64,000 bases of DNA from Smallanthus sonchifolius. Its lineage: Eukaryota > Streptophyta > Magnoliopsida > Asterales > Asteraceae. The position numbers were made by a program, and so were the translations under genes. The notes beneath the pieces were generated by a model. It worked only from the letters and a program-made list of their open reading frames with translations, made no database searches and was not told the DNA's origin. Shown here piece by piece: positions 36,396 through 47,409 of the stretch. The stretch lies in assembly GCA_023525975.1 (NCBI GenBank), contig CM042025.1:2433001-2497000 (forward strand), written 5' to 3'. The stretch's first letter is position 1. Each line of letters begins with the position of its first letter.

Positions 36396-38308
36396 ATGGA
36401 AATCAAAGCTTTACCCAAAGCACTCAAACTCATTCTTTTCATATCTCGTGCTCTTCTAAAACTCCATAAAAACCACACAAAAGCTCTCAAAAGAACCCTA
36501 AGCAACACTCATGGATCTCATTTCAAATCACAAACCCTAACTTCTCCGGTTTATACGTCTGATCTTTCGCAAAAGACGTTGATCTTCGATGTCGAAGAAA
36601 CCCTTTTGAGATCACCATCCATGTTTCCGTACTTCATGTTGGTTGCATTTGAATCCGGGAGTTTGATTCGGGCTTTTGTGCTTTTCGCTCTATACCCGCT
36701 TCTTTTCTTGGCTAATGACGAGTTATCGATCAAGATTATGGTTATGGTTTCCTTTTTTGGCATCAAGAAAGATGGATTTCGTGTTGGGAGTTCGGTTTTG
36801 CCTAAGTTCTTCTTGGAAGATGTTGGTGTGGAGGGTTTTGATGTGTTGAGAAGAGGAAAGAAGACGGTTGGTGTGAGTAAGTTGCCACAAGTCATGGTTG
36901 AGTGTTTCTTGAAAGATTATTTGGAGATTGATTATGTTTTTGGAAGGGATTTAAAGGTTTTTGGTGGCTACTTTGTTGGTCTCATGAAAGAAAACAAGAA
37001 CACCATCAAACATCGTATAAACGAAGTACTAGAAGAAGATGATCAAACAGTTTGCTTCTCAAACAAGTCCGTTAAGCGCGATTGGATCTCATGTAGTAAG
37101 GTACCTACTTTAAAATATCCAAATGATTGAACTCAACGAACATGTGTTATACGGCCCGTATGACTATACAGGTCGTATGGAGTCCGTATGAGATGTTTTT
37201 TCATTCATACGAGGGTTTTCCCATTATACGGGCCGTATAGAGTGTCTGACCAACATAATAGCAGTTGATATGATGGTCCACACCACTGACATAGGCTATA
37301 CAGGCCGTATTAACCCTTTTTCGCCATACTGCCTGTATAGATGGTGGTGTGGTGTATCTATAACAGCTCCCTTATAATTTTATTAATTGGAAGTTTATTG
37401 ATGTGTTTGTGTTTTTATAGGAGGTTTATATGGTTAGCAATGGAGAAAAGAAGACATGGCAAATTCTTCCAAGAGAAAGGTATCCAAAAGACCTAATCTT
37501 CCATGACGGAAGATTAGCCTTCAGACCCGAACCACTAAACATGTTGGTCATGTTCATGTGGTTCCCTTTCGCCATACTTTTATCCACTTTCCGAGCCATT
37601 ATCGCTCTCACCATGCCCTATGATGCATTGATCCCTATCTTAGAATTCACCGGCATGCAACTCAAGCTCACAAACAATAACTCGACTCCAGACACAACGT
37701 CTCATGATCGCAAACAACATAAAGGTCGTTTATACGTATGTAACCATCGAACGTTACTTGACCCCTTATACCTCTCATTTGGACTCAAGAAACCATTCGC
37801 TGCGGTCACATACAGTCTTAGTAGAATGTCGGAAATCTTATCACCAATCAAAACCGTACGATTGACTAGAGATCGGGATCAAGATGCAAAAACAATGGAC
37901 AAGATGTTAAAGCTAGGGGACCTCATGGTTTGCCCGGAAGGGACAACTTGTAGGGAACCTTATTTGTTGCGGTTTAGCCCATTGTTCGCGGAACTTAGTG
38001 ATCATATAGTCCCGGTTGCATTGGATAGTTATGTTACCATGTTTTACGGGACTACAGCCAGTGGTTTAAAATGTTTGGACCCGTTTTTGTTTATGATGAA
38101 CCCTAACCCGGTCTATAGGGTTCAGTTCCTTGACCAGATTCACGGGGTGTCGTCGCAGGCTAGTGATGCAAAGTCTACACGGTTCGAAGTTGCGAATAAT
38201 GTGCAAAGTGAGATCGGGAAGACGTTGGGGTTTGAGTGCACAAGCCTTACGAGGAAAGATAAGTATCTCGTATTGGCTGGTAATGAAGGGTTCGTTTCCA
38301 AACGTTGA
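36396..38308 (+). CDS. GPAT: Land-plant sn-glycerol-3-phosphate acyltransferase, GPAT1/2/3-like (530 aa, two exons)
   Basis: Exons are 36396-37100 and 37421-38308 with a GT-AG phase-0 intron; 235 + 295 residues is the usual family length. The N-terminal half is a HAD-like domain with FDVEETLL (64-71), then a hydrophobic segment (about 81-106). The C-terminal half has a second membrane segment (about 275-300) and all acyltransferase blocks: NHRTLLDP (343-350, the H-x4-D catalytic pair), RLTRDRD (382-388), CPEGTTCREP (406-415) and IVPVALD. It transfers acyl groups from acyl-CoA to glycerol-3-phosphate at an endomembrane. In land plants this family feeds cutin, suberin, tapetal or storage lipid. 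Motif I of the HAD domain is D-x-E-E-T instead of D-x-D-x-T/V, so the phosphatase half is probably inactive and the product is likely a lysophosphatidic acid rather than a 2-monoacylglycerol. The pairing of the degenerate HAD motif with this length suggests the GPAT1/2/3 clade, which is not certain. Confidence 0.9.
37140..37355. repeat. Palindrome-rich insertion in the GPAT intron
   Basis: The 320-bp intron contains repeated near-palindromes of the form ATACGGCCCGTAT (about 37149), ATACGGGCCGTAT (about 37226) and CTATACAGGCCGTAT (about 37297). A longer hairpin has left arm 37278-37310 (CCACACCAC ... CTATACAGGC) and right arm 37325-37353. This looks like a small foldback element sitting in the intron. 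Confidence 0.45.
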
Positions 38309-38590
38309 ACGATGAGTTAAAATCCAATTTTTGAACATGTTTCATGGATATATATAATTGAGGTTTTATACTGTAAAGTATACATTTGTTTTATATTCGT
38401 TACGTATGTTGTATATAATTCATTTGCTTATTAAATTTATTTTATGTACGTTCTTAATAATATAAATGAAACGTATTGTTAATTCTTTCGGAATACTTAG
38501 GATTTTTTATAAAGTTTGAGTTGTTTTAAAAAAAAAAACATGAGTTAGAACCCTCAGGTTTTAATCTGTAGAAAAGAAGAGGTTATGAAT

Positions 38591-39106
38591 CATAAGTGTT
38601 CAAAGTCGGATATCCGAAAATTCGGATATCCGAATTTCGGATATCCGAAATTTTCGGATAGTGGATTTCAGTATCCGAATCCGAAATTTCGGATATCCGA
38701 ATTTCGGATATCCGAAAATTCGGATACGGATTCGGATAGTGAAACGGATATCCGAAAATAAAAAAAAAATAAAAAAATTTATAAAAATAATATTTTTAAA
38801 TTACAAAAACAAGTAAAAACCTTAAAAAACATTAGAAAATATACATATAAAAATATATAAATATAATATATCGGGTTTTGATTCAAATTTTCTTATTTTT
38901 AAATAATAAAAACAATTAAAAAAAATATATAAATATAATATTTCGGATATTCGGATATCCGAACTATCCGAAATATCCGAAAATCACTATCCGAATCCGA
39001 ATCCGAAAATTCGGATATCCGAATTTCGGATATCCGAATTTTCGGATAATTCGGATTCGGATTTTCGGATAATTCGGGTTCGGATTCGGATTTTTTTGAA
39101 CACCCC
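38591..39106. mobile_element. MITE with GGATATCC palindrome arrays at both ends
   Basis: Left 38607-38755 and right 38940-39090 are built of CGGATATCCGAA-type palindromes and ATTCGGATTCGGA repeats, separated by an A/T-only core. Outer ends GTGTTCAAA and TTTGAACACCCCTAG are inverted, as in hAT MITEs. TTATGA occurs on both flanks (38583 and 39108), an imperfect possible duplication. Confidence 0.65.
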
Positions 39107-39163
39107 TAGTTATGATGGCCCCTAAATTTTGGTTCGTCGGTGTGCTTAGTCGATAGAATGTAT

Positions 39164-39900
39164 CACTACAAGGAATAACACCCTTAGCGACCAAAAAAAA
39201 GACTTTTAGCGACAGAATTCCGTCGCTATAGCCTATTGCGACGAAATTTTGTCACCACTGATTCGTCGCCATTCCTCTGTCACATTAGGCAAACTTTTTC
39301 ATCGCTATACCTGTCGTTGTTATAGATAATATTAATTTTGTAAAATGTGACCTATCGAGACAAACTGAGTTAAATAACAATTATAACCTAATCAAGTAGA
39401 TTTGAAATGAGGCTCTTTTGATTTGGATCTAAAATGGTGGAGATGGACCTGAATTTCTTGGAGACTGTCGCCAGTGGTGGAGACAGATTGAGGTCGCGGT
39501 GGTGGAGACGGTGTGAGGTCGCCGTTTCTTGTAGAGAGATACCGAGGGGGGCGGTTGGTTTGGGTTGAAATGAGGAGGACGAGAAGGACGGATGCTTCAT
39601 TAGGTTAATATTTAACTCTATAGCTGCGAAATTTTATCGCAATAGGTGTTTTTCCATTAATAAAAAGCTTTTAAAAAAAATAATAATATAATCTATAGAG
39701 ACGAAATTATATAGGTTGTTTTACAAAAAAAAGTTCCTTTTTTTTCCATTTATTTACCATCTATAGCGACGGCACCTTGTCGTCGCTATAGGTTCTGAAA
39801 ATCAAAATACATTTAAACGCCTGTAGCGACTAAGCTTCATCACAATAGGTACATATAGCGACGGCACCTTTTCGTCGCTAAAGATCTTCTTTCTTGTACC
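39164..39900. mobile_element. CACTA-like element with TAGCGACG repeats
   Basis: It opens CACTACAAGGAATAAC, and TAGCGACGG/CCGTCGCTA repeats cluster at both ends (39182-39260, 39762-39890). The right end TTTCTTGTAC is a degraded terminal repeat. A GC-richer insert at 39400-39600 is a different sequence of unknown origin. Confidence 0.6.
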
Positions 39901-40277
39901 TCACAAAATAAGCATATTACACAAATAGTCATTTTGGTTTGTAAAATAGTATTTGATCATTTACATAAATTTAATATTAGATTCCAAACTTCTTATAAAT
40001 TTAAAACCACATAACTAATTTTTAAACTTGGAGTGTAAATGTGTGATTTGGACCCGATCATAGAGATTATTTATCTAATTAATTAATAATGTTTCTATAA
40101 TAATAATAATCTATATCTATACTACTTAATATAAAGCATATTGGATGGGTAAAATATTAGTTATTTTATCCAATTTTAAAACACCATCTTAAATACCACT
40201 TATTAAACACAATGTATTCATGAATAATATCATCCGAAAGAGTGTGTTTCTTTGATACCTACTTGAAACTTAACAAG

Positions 40278-40288
40278 TGGTATCAGAG
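40278..40288 (+). promoter_or_regulatory. Primer-binding site of copia element 2
   Basis: TGGTATCAGAG follows the 5' LTR remnant by 2 nt and is complementary to initiator tRNA-Met. Confidence 0.85.
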
Positions 40289-40327
40289 AACAAGTCTGGG
40301 AGTTCGTTAGAGTGAATTGAGAGACCA

Positions 40328-41981
40328 ATGGCCGAAGAAGCATCAAATTTCCAAGTCCCGAGTGTGCCTCGATTTGATGGAGACTATGACCACTGGAGCT
40401 TGGTCATGGAGACACTATTTCGGTTTAAAGAATATTGGGTGGTGATCGAGAAAGGGTTTAAGGAACCCAAGGAAGGCGAGCAATTGACACCCACCCAAAG
40501 GACGAATTTGAAAATGATGAGAATTAAAGACCTGAAGGCCAGGAACTATTTGTTCCAATCTATTGACAAACAAATCTTGAAGACGATTACGCAGAAGGAG
40601 TCTGCTCAACAGATTTGGGAAGCCATGAAGGTGAAGTATCGTGGCAATACTAGGGTTAAAACGGCCCAATTGCAGAGGCTAAGACGTGAATTCGAGATTT
40701 TGGAGATGAAAGAAGGAGAAGGGGTGAATGAATACTTCAATAGAGTGATGGTCATCACCAACGATATGAGGAATTGTGGAGAAGACATGCCAGATGTCAA
40801 GATCGTCGAGAAGATTCTCCGTTCCATGACTGAAAATTTCATGTTCGTTGTTTGCTCAATAGAGGAGTCTAAGGACATTGTGGAAATGACAGTTGATGAA
40901 TTACAAAGTTCTCTGCTGGTTCATGAGCAAAAGTTGAAGAGGAAACCAAGCAAAAATCAGGTCTTAAAGGTAGAGAATGACACAAACGCCAGATGTCAAG
41001 ATCGTCGAGAAGATTCTCCGTTACATGACTGAAAATTTCATGTTCGTTGTTTGCTCAATAGAGGAGTCTAGGGACATTGTGGAAATGACAGTTGATGAAT
41101 TACAAAGTTCTCTGCTGGTTCATGAGCAAAAGTTGAAGAGGAAACCAAGCGAAGATCAAGTCTTAAAGGTAGAGAATGACACAAACGCAGGTCGAGGCCG
41201 GGGACGTGGTCGATCCTCGTTCAATAAAGGACGAGGACGTGGTAGAGGAAGGGGACGTGCAGATTTCTATAAGTCAACATTTGAATGCTACAAATGCCGT
41301 CAACCTGGACACTTTCAATATGAGTGCCCACAAGGAGAACGAGCAGTGAATTACAACGAATTTGATGAAGGAGAAGATCTACTTTTGATGGCACACGCTG
41401 AGATCAACACGGGTGAAAGGAAAGGTATATTGTTTCTTGACTCAGCTTGCTCTAATCATATGACAGGTCATAAATCTTGGTTTATTAACTTAGATGAAAG
41501 CTTTAAACATACTGTGAAACTGGGAAATGATGTTCGTTTAACTGTGAAAGGAATTGGAGATATTAGGTTTGAAGTTGAAGGCATAACTCAAGTAGTAACA
41601 AATGTTTACTTTGTTCCTGATCTCACTTCTAATCTGTTAAGTGTTGGTCAGTTACAAGAAAAGGGGTTAACTGTTATAATAAGGGGTGGAATTTGTAAGA
41701 TACAATCCCAAGAGAGAAGGGTGATCATTACCTCACACATGACAAGAAACAATATGTTCATTGTGAGTGGTGTGATGAAGCCTTTGGTAAACAATTGCTT
41801 CAATGTTGAGGGTGAAAGTAATGTTCAAATCAGGCACATAAGACTTGGACATCTCAATCATAAGTCGATAAAGACAATGCAATATCGACATATGGTTAAG
41901 GGATTACCTCAAATGGCTGAACAAACCAAGATCTGTGAAGTATGTAATGTGGGGAAACAATGTCGGGAGAACATGCCATAA
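40328..41981 (+). pseudogene. copia element 2 gag, protease and start of integrase with an internal 199-bp duplication
   Basis: Gag opens at the ATG at 40328 (FQVPSVPRFDGDYDHWSLVM). Bases 40791-40989 are directly repeated at 40990-41188. Because 199 is not a multiple of 3, everything downstream shifts frame. The second frame carries a basic RGRGRG tract, a CCHC knuckle (CYKCRQPGHFQYEC), protease LDSACSNHMTG and the HHCC part (RLGHLNHKS, CEVC). It stops at a TAA at 41979-41981. Confidence 0.88.
40791..41188 (+). repeat. 199-bp tandem duplication inside copia 2 gag
   Basis: Copies 40791-40989 and 40990-41188 begin CAGATGTCAAGATCGTCGAG and end ACACAAACGC. I count about five differences, so the duplication is not brand new. 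Confidence 0.9.
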
Positions 41982-42023
41982 AGGAGTAATTGGAGAGCAA
42001 CCGAACGACTTCAACTTATCCAC

Positions 42024-43712
42024 ATGGACTTTTGTGGCCCGATTACTCCTGCTTCACCCACCGGAAAGAGGTACGCATTAGTATTTATTGACGATTTCTC
42101 ACGAAAGAATTGGATTTATTTTCTGTCAAATAAAGGAGACATCTTTGATACGTTCAAAAGATTCAAAGCTATGGTGGAGAATGAGACCGGCAGCAAGATT
42201 AAGGGATTACAAAGTGATCGGGGTGGTGAGTTCACTTCGAAAGAATTTAATGATTTCTGTGCAGATTATGGAATTAAAAGACAGCTCACCCCGGCATACA
42301 CTCCACAACACAATGGGATTGCTGAACGTCGAAATCGTACCATAATGAATATGGTTAGGTGTCTTTTGGCTGAGAAATTAATGCCCAAATGGCTATGGTC
42401 TGAAGCAGCAAATTGGGCAAGTTACATCATTAACAGGTGTATCACAACTGCCTTGGAAGATAAGGTTCCGGAGGAAGCATGGTCAGGATCAAAACCAAAT
42501 GTAGATTACTTCAAAGTATTTGGATGTATCGGTCATGTTCACGTCCCAGCACAGTTAAGAACTAAACTTGACAATCGGAGCCACAAATACATATTCTTAG
42601 GGATAAGCATGGAGTCAAAAGTTTATCGCCTGTATGATCCCATCCAACAAAAGATAGTAATCAGTCGTGATGTGATGTTTGAAGAAGAGAAAAAATGGAC
42701 GTGGGAAAAAGTTGAATCGGGTGATAACAAGCTAATTATACCTGATGCCGACTATGATGAAGACAATGGCCTGGAAATTAATATTGAGAATGGGGGACAG
42801 GAAGGTGGAACTTCCCAACAAAATCAAGAGGTATGTTCTAAAAATTCCGAATTAGATGTTAACACTAATGAATCTGTTAGTGAGCCTACAGAAGTAGAAA
42901 CTTCAAATGCCAATGAAGAAGATGAAAACACTTCAGAAAGCAGACCAAAAAGAACCAGCAGAAACCCTGGATGGATGAGAGACTATCACTCAGGCGAAGG
43001 TCTCTCGAAAAAAGAAGTTGACTTTGCTTTATTTAGTTCTCTGGATGATCCCACCTCATTTGAGGAAGCATCTAAGGAAGCTAAATGGGTAAAGGCCATG
43101 GAAATTGAAATTCAATCCAACGAGAAGAATCACACATGGGAATTACTTGAGCTGCCAAGAGGGACCAAAGCTATTGGAGTCAAATGGGTTTTCAAAACAA
43201 AGTTGAATGAGAAAGGAGAAGTAGATAAACACAAGGCACGGTTGGTGGTTAAAGGATATGCTCAAAGACACGGTGTGGATTATGACAAAGTTTTCGCTCC
43301 CGTCGCAAGATGGGACACAATAAGAACCTTGTTGGCTGTTGCAGCACAAAGAAGGTGGATAATACACCAACTCGATGTCAAAAGTGCATTCTTGCACGGT
43401 GAAATTCAAGAGACTGTGTATGTGGAACAACCTCAGGGGTTCATAAAGAAGGGAGAAGAAACAAAGGTATATAAGCTGAAAAAGGCTCTTTATGGTTTGA
43501 AACAAGCTCCAAGAGCTTGGTTCAAACGAATCGAGGGCTATTTCAAAAGGGAAGGATTCAAGAAAAGTGGATATGACTCTACTTTGTTCATAAAGAAAGT
43601 ATGGAACAAGATTATCATTGTAAGTCTTTTTGTTGATGATCTAATTCATACCGGAAATGACGTTTTGTTTTGTGAGGATTTTAAAAAATCCATGCAAAGG
43701 GATTCGAGATGA
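42024..43712 (+). pseudogene. copia element 2 integrase core and reverse transcriptase
   Basis: In frame with the preceding segment beyond the nonsense TAA. Integrase shows HMDFCGP, FIDDFSRKNW, LQSDRGGEF and TPQHNGIAERRNRT. Reverse transcriptase shows KWVFKTKLNEKGEV, KSAFLHGEIQETVYVEQP, LKQAPRAWF and SLFVDDLI. A single-base loss near 43700 ends the frame in TGA just before the MTDLGKMRYFLG block. Confidence 0.88.
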
Positions 43713-44605
43713 CAGACTTGGGGAAGATGAGGTATTTCTTGGGTGTAGAAGTGCAACAAGGGGAAGCAGGCATAAGCATTTGTCAGAAGCAATATGCCAA
43801 AGAAGTTCTTGAAAGATTTCAATTATGGGAAGGGAATTCAGTGAAAAATCCCATTGTTCCTGGTAAAGTCCTTACTAAAGTCGGAGTGGGGAAGGAAGTG
43901 GATGCAACATAATACAAGCGCATAGTGGGCAGTCTCATGTACCCTACAGTGACCCGTCCTGACATAACTTACAGTGTTTGCTTGGTGTCGAGGTTCATGG
44001 CAAGACCAAGGGAAGAACACATGCAAGCTGCAAAAAGAATACTTCGGTATGTAAGGGGAACCTACACGTATGGGCTGATGTATGAAGGAGGGGATGCTGG
44101 GAGGCTGCAAGTATTTACGGACAGTGATTATGCACGAGATTTAGAAGACAGAAGATGTACATCGGGGTATGTATGCATTCTTAGCAACACTGCAATATGT
44201 TGGAGTTCAAGGAAACAATAGATAGTAACTTTATCATCGACGGAGGCCGAGTATGTGGCGGCTACAACTTGTGTGTGTCATGGAATATGGCTAAAAGGTT
44301 TGTTGGAAGACTTACAAGGAAGACCAGGGAATACAGTTGAGATTCTATATGACAATAGTTCTACAATCAAGCTAGCAAAAAATCTTGTTATGCATCGAAG
44401 AACAAAGCACATAGACATCAGATTTCATTATTTAAGGGAGTTGGTTAATCAAGAACAAGTGAAGTTAACGTACTGTCCAACTGAAGATCAAGTGGCGGAT
44501 TTAATGACTAAACCAGAAAAACTGGATGTATTTGAGATGCTAAGAAGAATGCTGGGGATGAAAGATTTGGAGGTTAAACTGAATGGGCTACCCATGTTAG
44601 TTTAA
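43709..44605 (+). pseudogene. copia element 2 reverse transcriptase end and RNase H
   Basis: The frame shifts here. MTDLGKMRYFLGVEV continues the polymerase. In-frame stops at 43910 (TAA) and 44219 (TAG) interrupt an otherwise readable chain through TRPDITYSVCLVSRFM, FTDSDYARDLEDRRCTSGY, LSSTEAEYVAA and DNSSTIKLAKN. It ends TAA at 44603, eleven bases before the 3' LTR. Confidence 0.85.
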
Positions 44606-44615
44606 GGGAAGGATT

Positions 44616-44891
44616 TGTTAGCTTTAATGGGTCTATGAATAATGGGCTTAACCCAACTGATTAGGAGTCCAGTCCAGTCTTTTTGTTTGGGTCCAGTTTG
44701 GTTGATTTAGTCTGCTTTGTTCAGCGGAAGAGTCCTCCGTAAGAGTAGGTCAAGAATGTTGAAGTCAAAAGTCTGTTTCATTTTTTATTGTTTACGTTGG
44801 AGTCATGTAGGCTTATAAAGCCACCATTTTCATTCATGAATAATATCATCCGAAGGAGTGTGTTTCTTTGATACCTACTTGAAACTTAACA
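44616..44891 (+). repeat. 3' LTR of copia element 2
   Basis: 276 bp, TGTTAGCTTTAATGGG to GAAACTTAACA, preceded by the purine tract AAGGGAAGGA. It contains a TATA-like TTATAAAGCC near 44814. Confidence 0.88.
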
Positions 44892-45182
44892 GATATACCC
44901 TGTAATTACAAATCACATTTCAGGTCAGAAACTTTTTAAAAGAATAGCAAAAAATTGAACAGGTCATTCATAGCTACAATTGGCAATAAAATCTAACTTG
45001 GTTGCTAAAATTAATTAATATAGGTGTAAGTTGGTTTCTATTTTGCTTTTAAACTAAAGTTGGTTGCTAAAATCATGAAAAAATGTAAAACTTACTTCTA
45101 TTTTGTGCAGCTTGCCTTAAAAAGTAATGGATTTAGCTATAATTAGAAACCTCAAAAACTCAAAGAAAACACAGATAATTAC

Positions 45183-46127
45183 CAGCGGTTTGTGGGTTGC
45201 CTTGGTATGTCCTTGCACTCTTTCTCTTTGTTGATGTGTCGCCATCAGCTTCCTTATCCTACATAAGAAACAATGAGATCTACACTCACTAATTTCTGAA
45301 ATAATAGATAGCTAACATGTTGATTTCAATACACCAATTTATGACTTGATTCATACCCTGATCACCTAATTTATAACAATTAAGAAAACTTAAGCAAAAA
45401 CTAGAGATCACAATTTTCGCGCATTTACTTGTGTTCTATTTCAAAATAGTCAAATTATAAAAAGGGTCAATTTCATATATATCATTCTAAATTCCGTAGC
45501 ATCAATATTTATCTTTTTGAAACACTGAAAATATCGTATTTATCCATTCCATGTCATAATAATAGAAGTAGTTTAGAAAGATGTATATGAAATTCTGAAC
45601 TTAAAGAAGGATATATAAGAAACTATTCCATCGAAAAAATTAGCCTAGAGTTCAACTTTGATGCATACAATCTCATAAACCGCTTTTTGTAAAGATTTAG
45701 ATAAATATTATAACAACATTGTTTTTTGTAACCGTAATTAGCACAGTAACTATTAATAAACAAACTTTAAAGAAAGGACAAAAAAGTTTATGGAGGTTAA
45801 TCAGACCCATACTGAAAACCTATTTTGCCCCGTTACCTGCCCTGCCAATCTTGCTCACTCTAGCATAAATAATATATGATATCATGAAAAAATTGTAGGC
45901 CTCACGCACCTGATTGCCAGTTGTCTTAGGTGCCAATGGAACACCTGACTGAGGTGTCTCGGGTTCACCCACATTTTGAGGACTTTTAGAAGTCAACTGC
46001 TTAGATTTCTGGCTTCGGGTAACCGTCATTGCACTACACTGCAAACCCACAACAACAGGAATAGGAAATTTTTTGGTAACATGTTTTTCCTTAACAATGT
46101 TTGGAGTTGTTGTTAGGGTTGAATCAC
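45183..46127 (-). pseudogene. Two orphan exons of an unrecognised minus-strand gene
   Basis: On the minus strand, exon A (46127-45910, 218 nt) follows a CTGCAG acceptor and ends at CAG|GTGCGT. Exon B (45258-45183, 76 nt) follows TTATGTAG and ends CTG|GTAATT. The phases fit: A ends in phase 0 and B starts GAT AAG GAA. The joined peptide is hydrophilic and Lys/Ser/Thr/Pro-rich, including KKFPIPVVVGLQ, SPQNVGEPETPQSG and KRKSARTYQGNPQ. I do not recognise it; a nuclear or DNA-associated protein would fit the composition, but that is a guess. No neighbouring exons are visible: foldback repeats occupy the 5' side up to NFU, and a copia LTR begins 290 bp beyond exon B. It may be a gene fragment, or a gene with very long introns. 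Confidence 0.35.
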
Positions 46128-46206
46128 CTGCAGCGGCGAGATTAAAGATAAACAAGTAAGCAACATAAAAATTAAAAAGATCCAAACTATACTTTTTCAT
46201 AGAAGC

Positions 46207-46573
46207 AATTTTATATATAACCTTTTAAAAGTTCATATTTCCGTATTTACCCCAAATTTTGTAATATCATATTCACAGTTCCAAAACAATAGAACTCCCA
46301 CATTTACTTATTTCATAAATCTAATAATACTAGTTACTTATAACAGTCTGTTTCACTAAATAAACGAAGAGAACGTTAGGCATTGTGAATGATGTTTCAC
46401 AGTGCTAACAATGTTTTTCTATTCCTTTATTTAGTGAAACAAGTTGTTATAAGTAATTGGTTTTATTTTATATGTTATGTAATGGGTAAATAAGAGAATT
46501 AGAAGGGTAAACATGATATTATGAATTTGGTAAGGGTGTAGTAAATACGAAATTTCTAACTTTTAGAAGGGTA
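46207..46573. mobile_element. Foldback MITE 1 upstream of NFU
   Basis: The two halves are reverse complements almost to the centre: left TTACTTATAACAGTCTGTTT (about 46333) against right AAACAAGTTGTTATAAGTAA (about 46437). Outer sequences CGTATTTACCCC and GTAGTAAATACG also pair. Arms are about 180 bp. Confidence 0.75.
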
Positions 46574-46870
46574 TATATGAAATAAAACTCCTGTGTTTAC
46601 TTACATCACAAACGTAAAAAAATTATTTACTTATAACAGAAAGAAGAGAACAATATGCATTGTGAACGGGTGATTCACAATAATAACATTGTTTTTCTAT
46701 TTCGCTTATTCGATAAAACATTGTGTTATAAGGAACTGATTTTATTTTATTTACTATGTAATGGGTAAATATGAGAATTTGAAAGGGTATATATCATATC
46801 TCGAAAACTGTATGTGTGAATAATAAATACGAAATTTTAAACGTTTAGCAGGGTATGTATGAAATTAATC
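46574..46870. mobile_element. Foldback MITE 2, tandem to copy 1
   Basis: It repeats the layout of 46207-46573 (TTACTTATAACAGAAAG, AACATTGTTTTTCTATTTCG, GTAATGGGTAAATATGAG, AATACGAAATTTTAAACG) with more divergence. Confidence 0.6.
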
Positions 46871-46889
46871 TTTTTAATAATTACATGTA

Positions 46890-47135
46890 TTCCCTTTTAA
46901 AAGTTCATGTCAACCCCCTCTAAGTTTCGTAATATCATATTTATATTACCAATACTTCTCATATCTACCCATATCATTGTAAATAAAATAAACCAGTTTG
47001 GTATAACGGCGTGAAAATTTCACTGAATAAACGAATAGAATAACGTTGCTTTCTATTTGTTTATCCAATAAAACAGAACATGTTCTTACATATAATTGAT
47101 TTTAGTAAATATAAAAGGGTAAACATGATATTAAT
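46890..47135. mobile_element. Foldback MITE 3, degenerate
   Basis: TTTAAAAGTTCATGTC..., GTAATATCATATTTAT, ACTGAATAAACGAATAG and GGGTAAACATGATATTA match the arms and loop of copies 1 and 2. It ends about 270 bp before the NFU ATG. Confidence 0.5.
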
Positions 47136-47409
47136 AAAATTTTATTTTTATTTTTAATTTTTTACATTAAGGGGTATTTTTATCATTTCATCCCAACTTA
47201 ACTGAAAAATTTAACGGTCATCCACTGACCAACAGTGTTACGTTTTGACAAACTTGTAGACCATCGTTGTAGTTTTTTAAACTTGGGGACAATACTTGTA
47301 ATTTATGAAAACCAAAGGGAACATCCGTGTAATTAACTCTTTAAGTTTTAATATTCTTTTGGAACCGGTGACATTCGATCGACTCACTTCCTCTCACCGG
47401 CGTACAACG

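Larger units (their letters stand above)
40216..44891 (+). mobile_element. Ty1/copia LTR retrotransposon 2, 5' LTR truncated
   Basis: The 3' LTR (44616-44891, 276 bp, TGTTAG...TTAACA) is complete. The 5' LTR survives only as its last 60 bp (40216-40275), with one mismatch to 44832-44891. The primer-binding site is at 40278-40288. The internal region has a different gag and LTR from element 1 and includes a tandem duplication and several nonsense codons. The truncated left edge abuts a sequence starting TCTATACTAC at 40116, which looks like a Helitron 5' end. Target duplications cannot be assessed. Confidence 0.92.

Noticed and set aside
38964..39194. Minus-strand frame rich in Ile/Arg/Pro/Asn repeats
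   Set aside because: It is a translation of the GGATATCC/ATTCGG repeats of a MITE.
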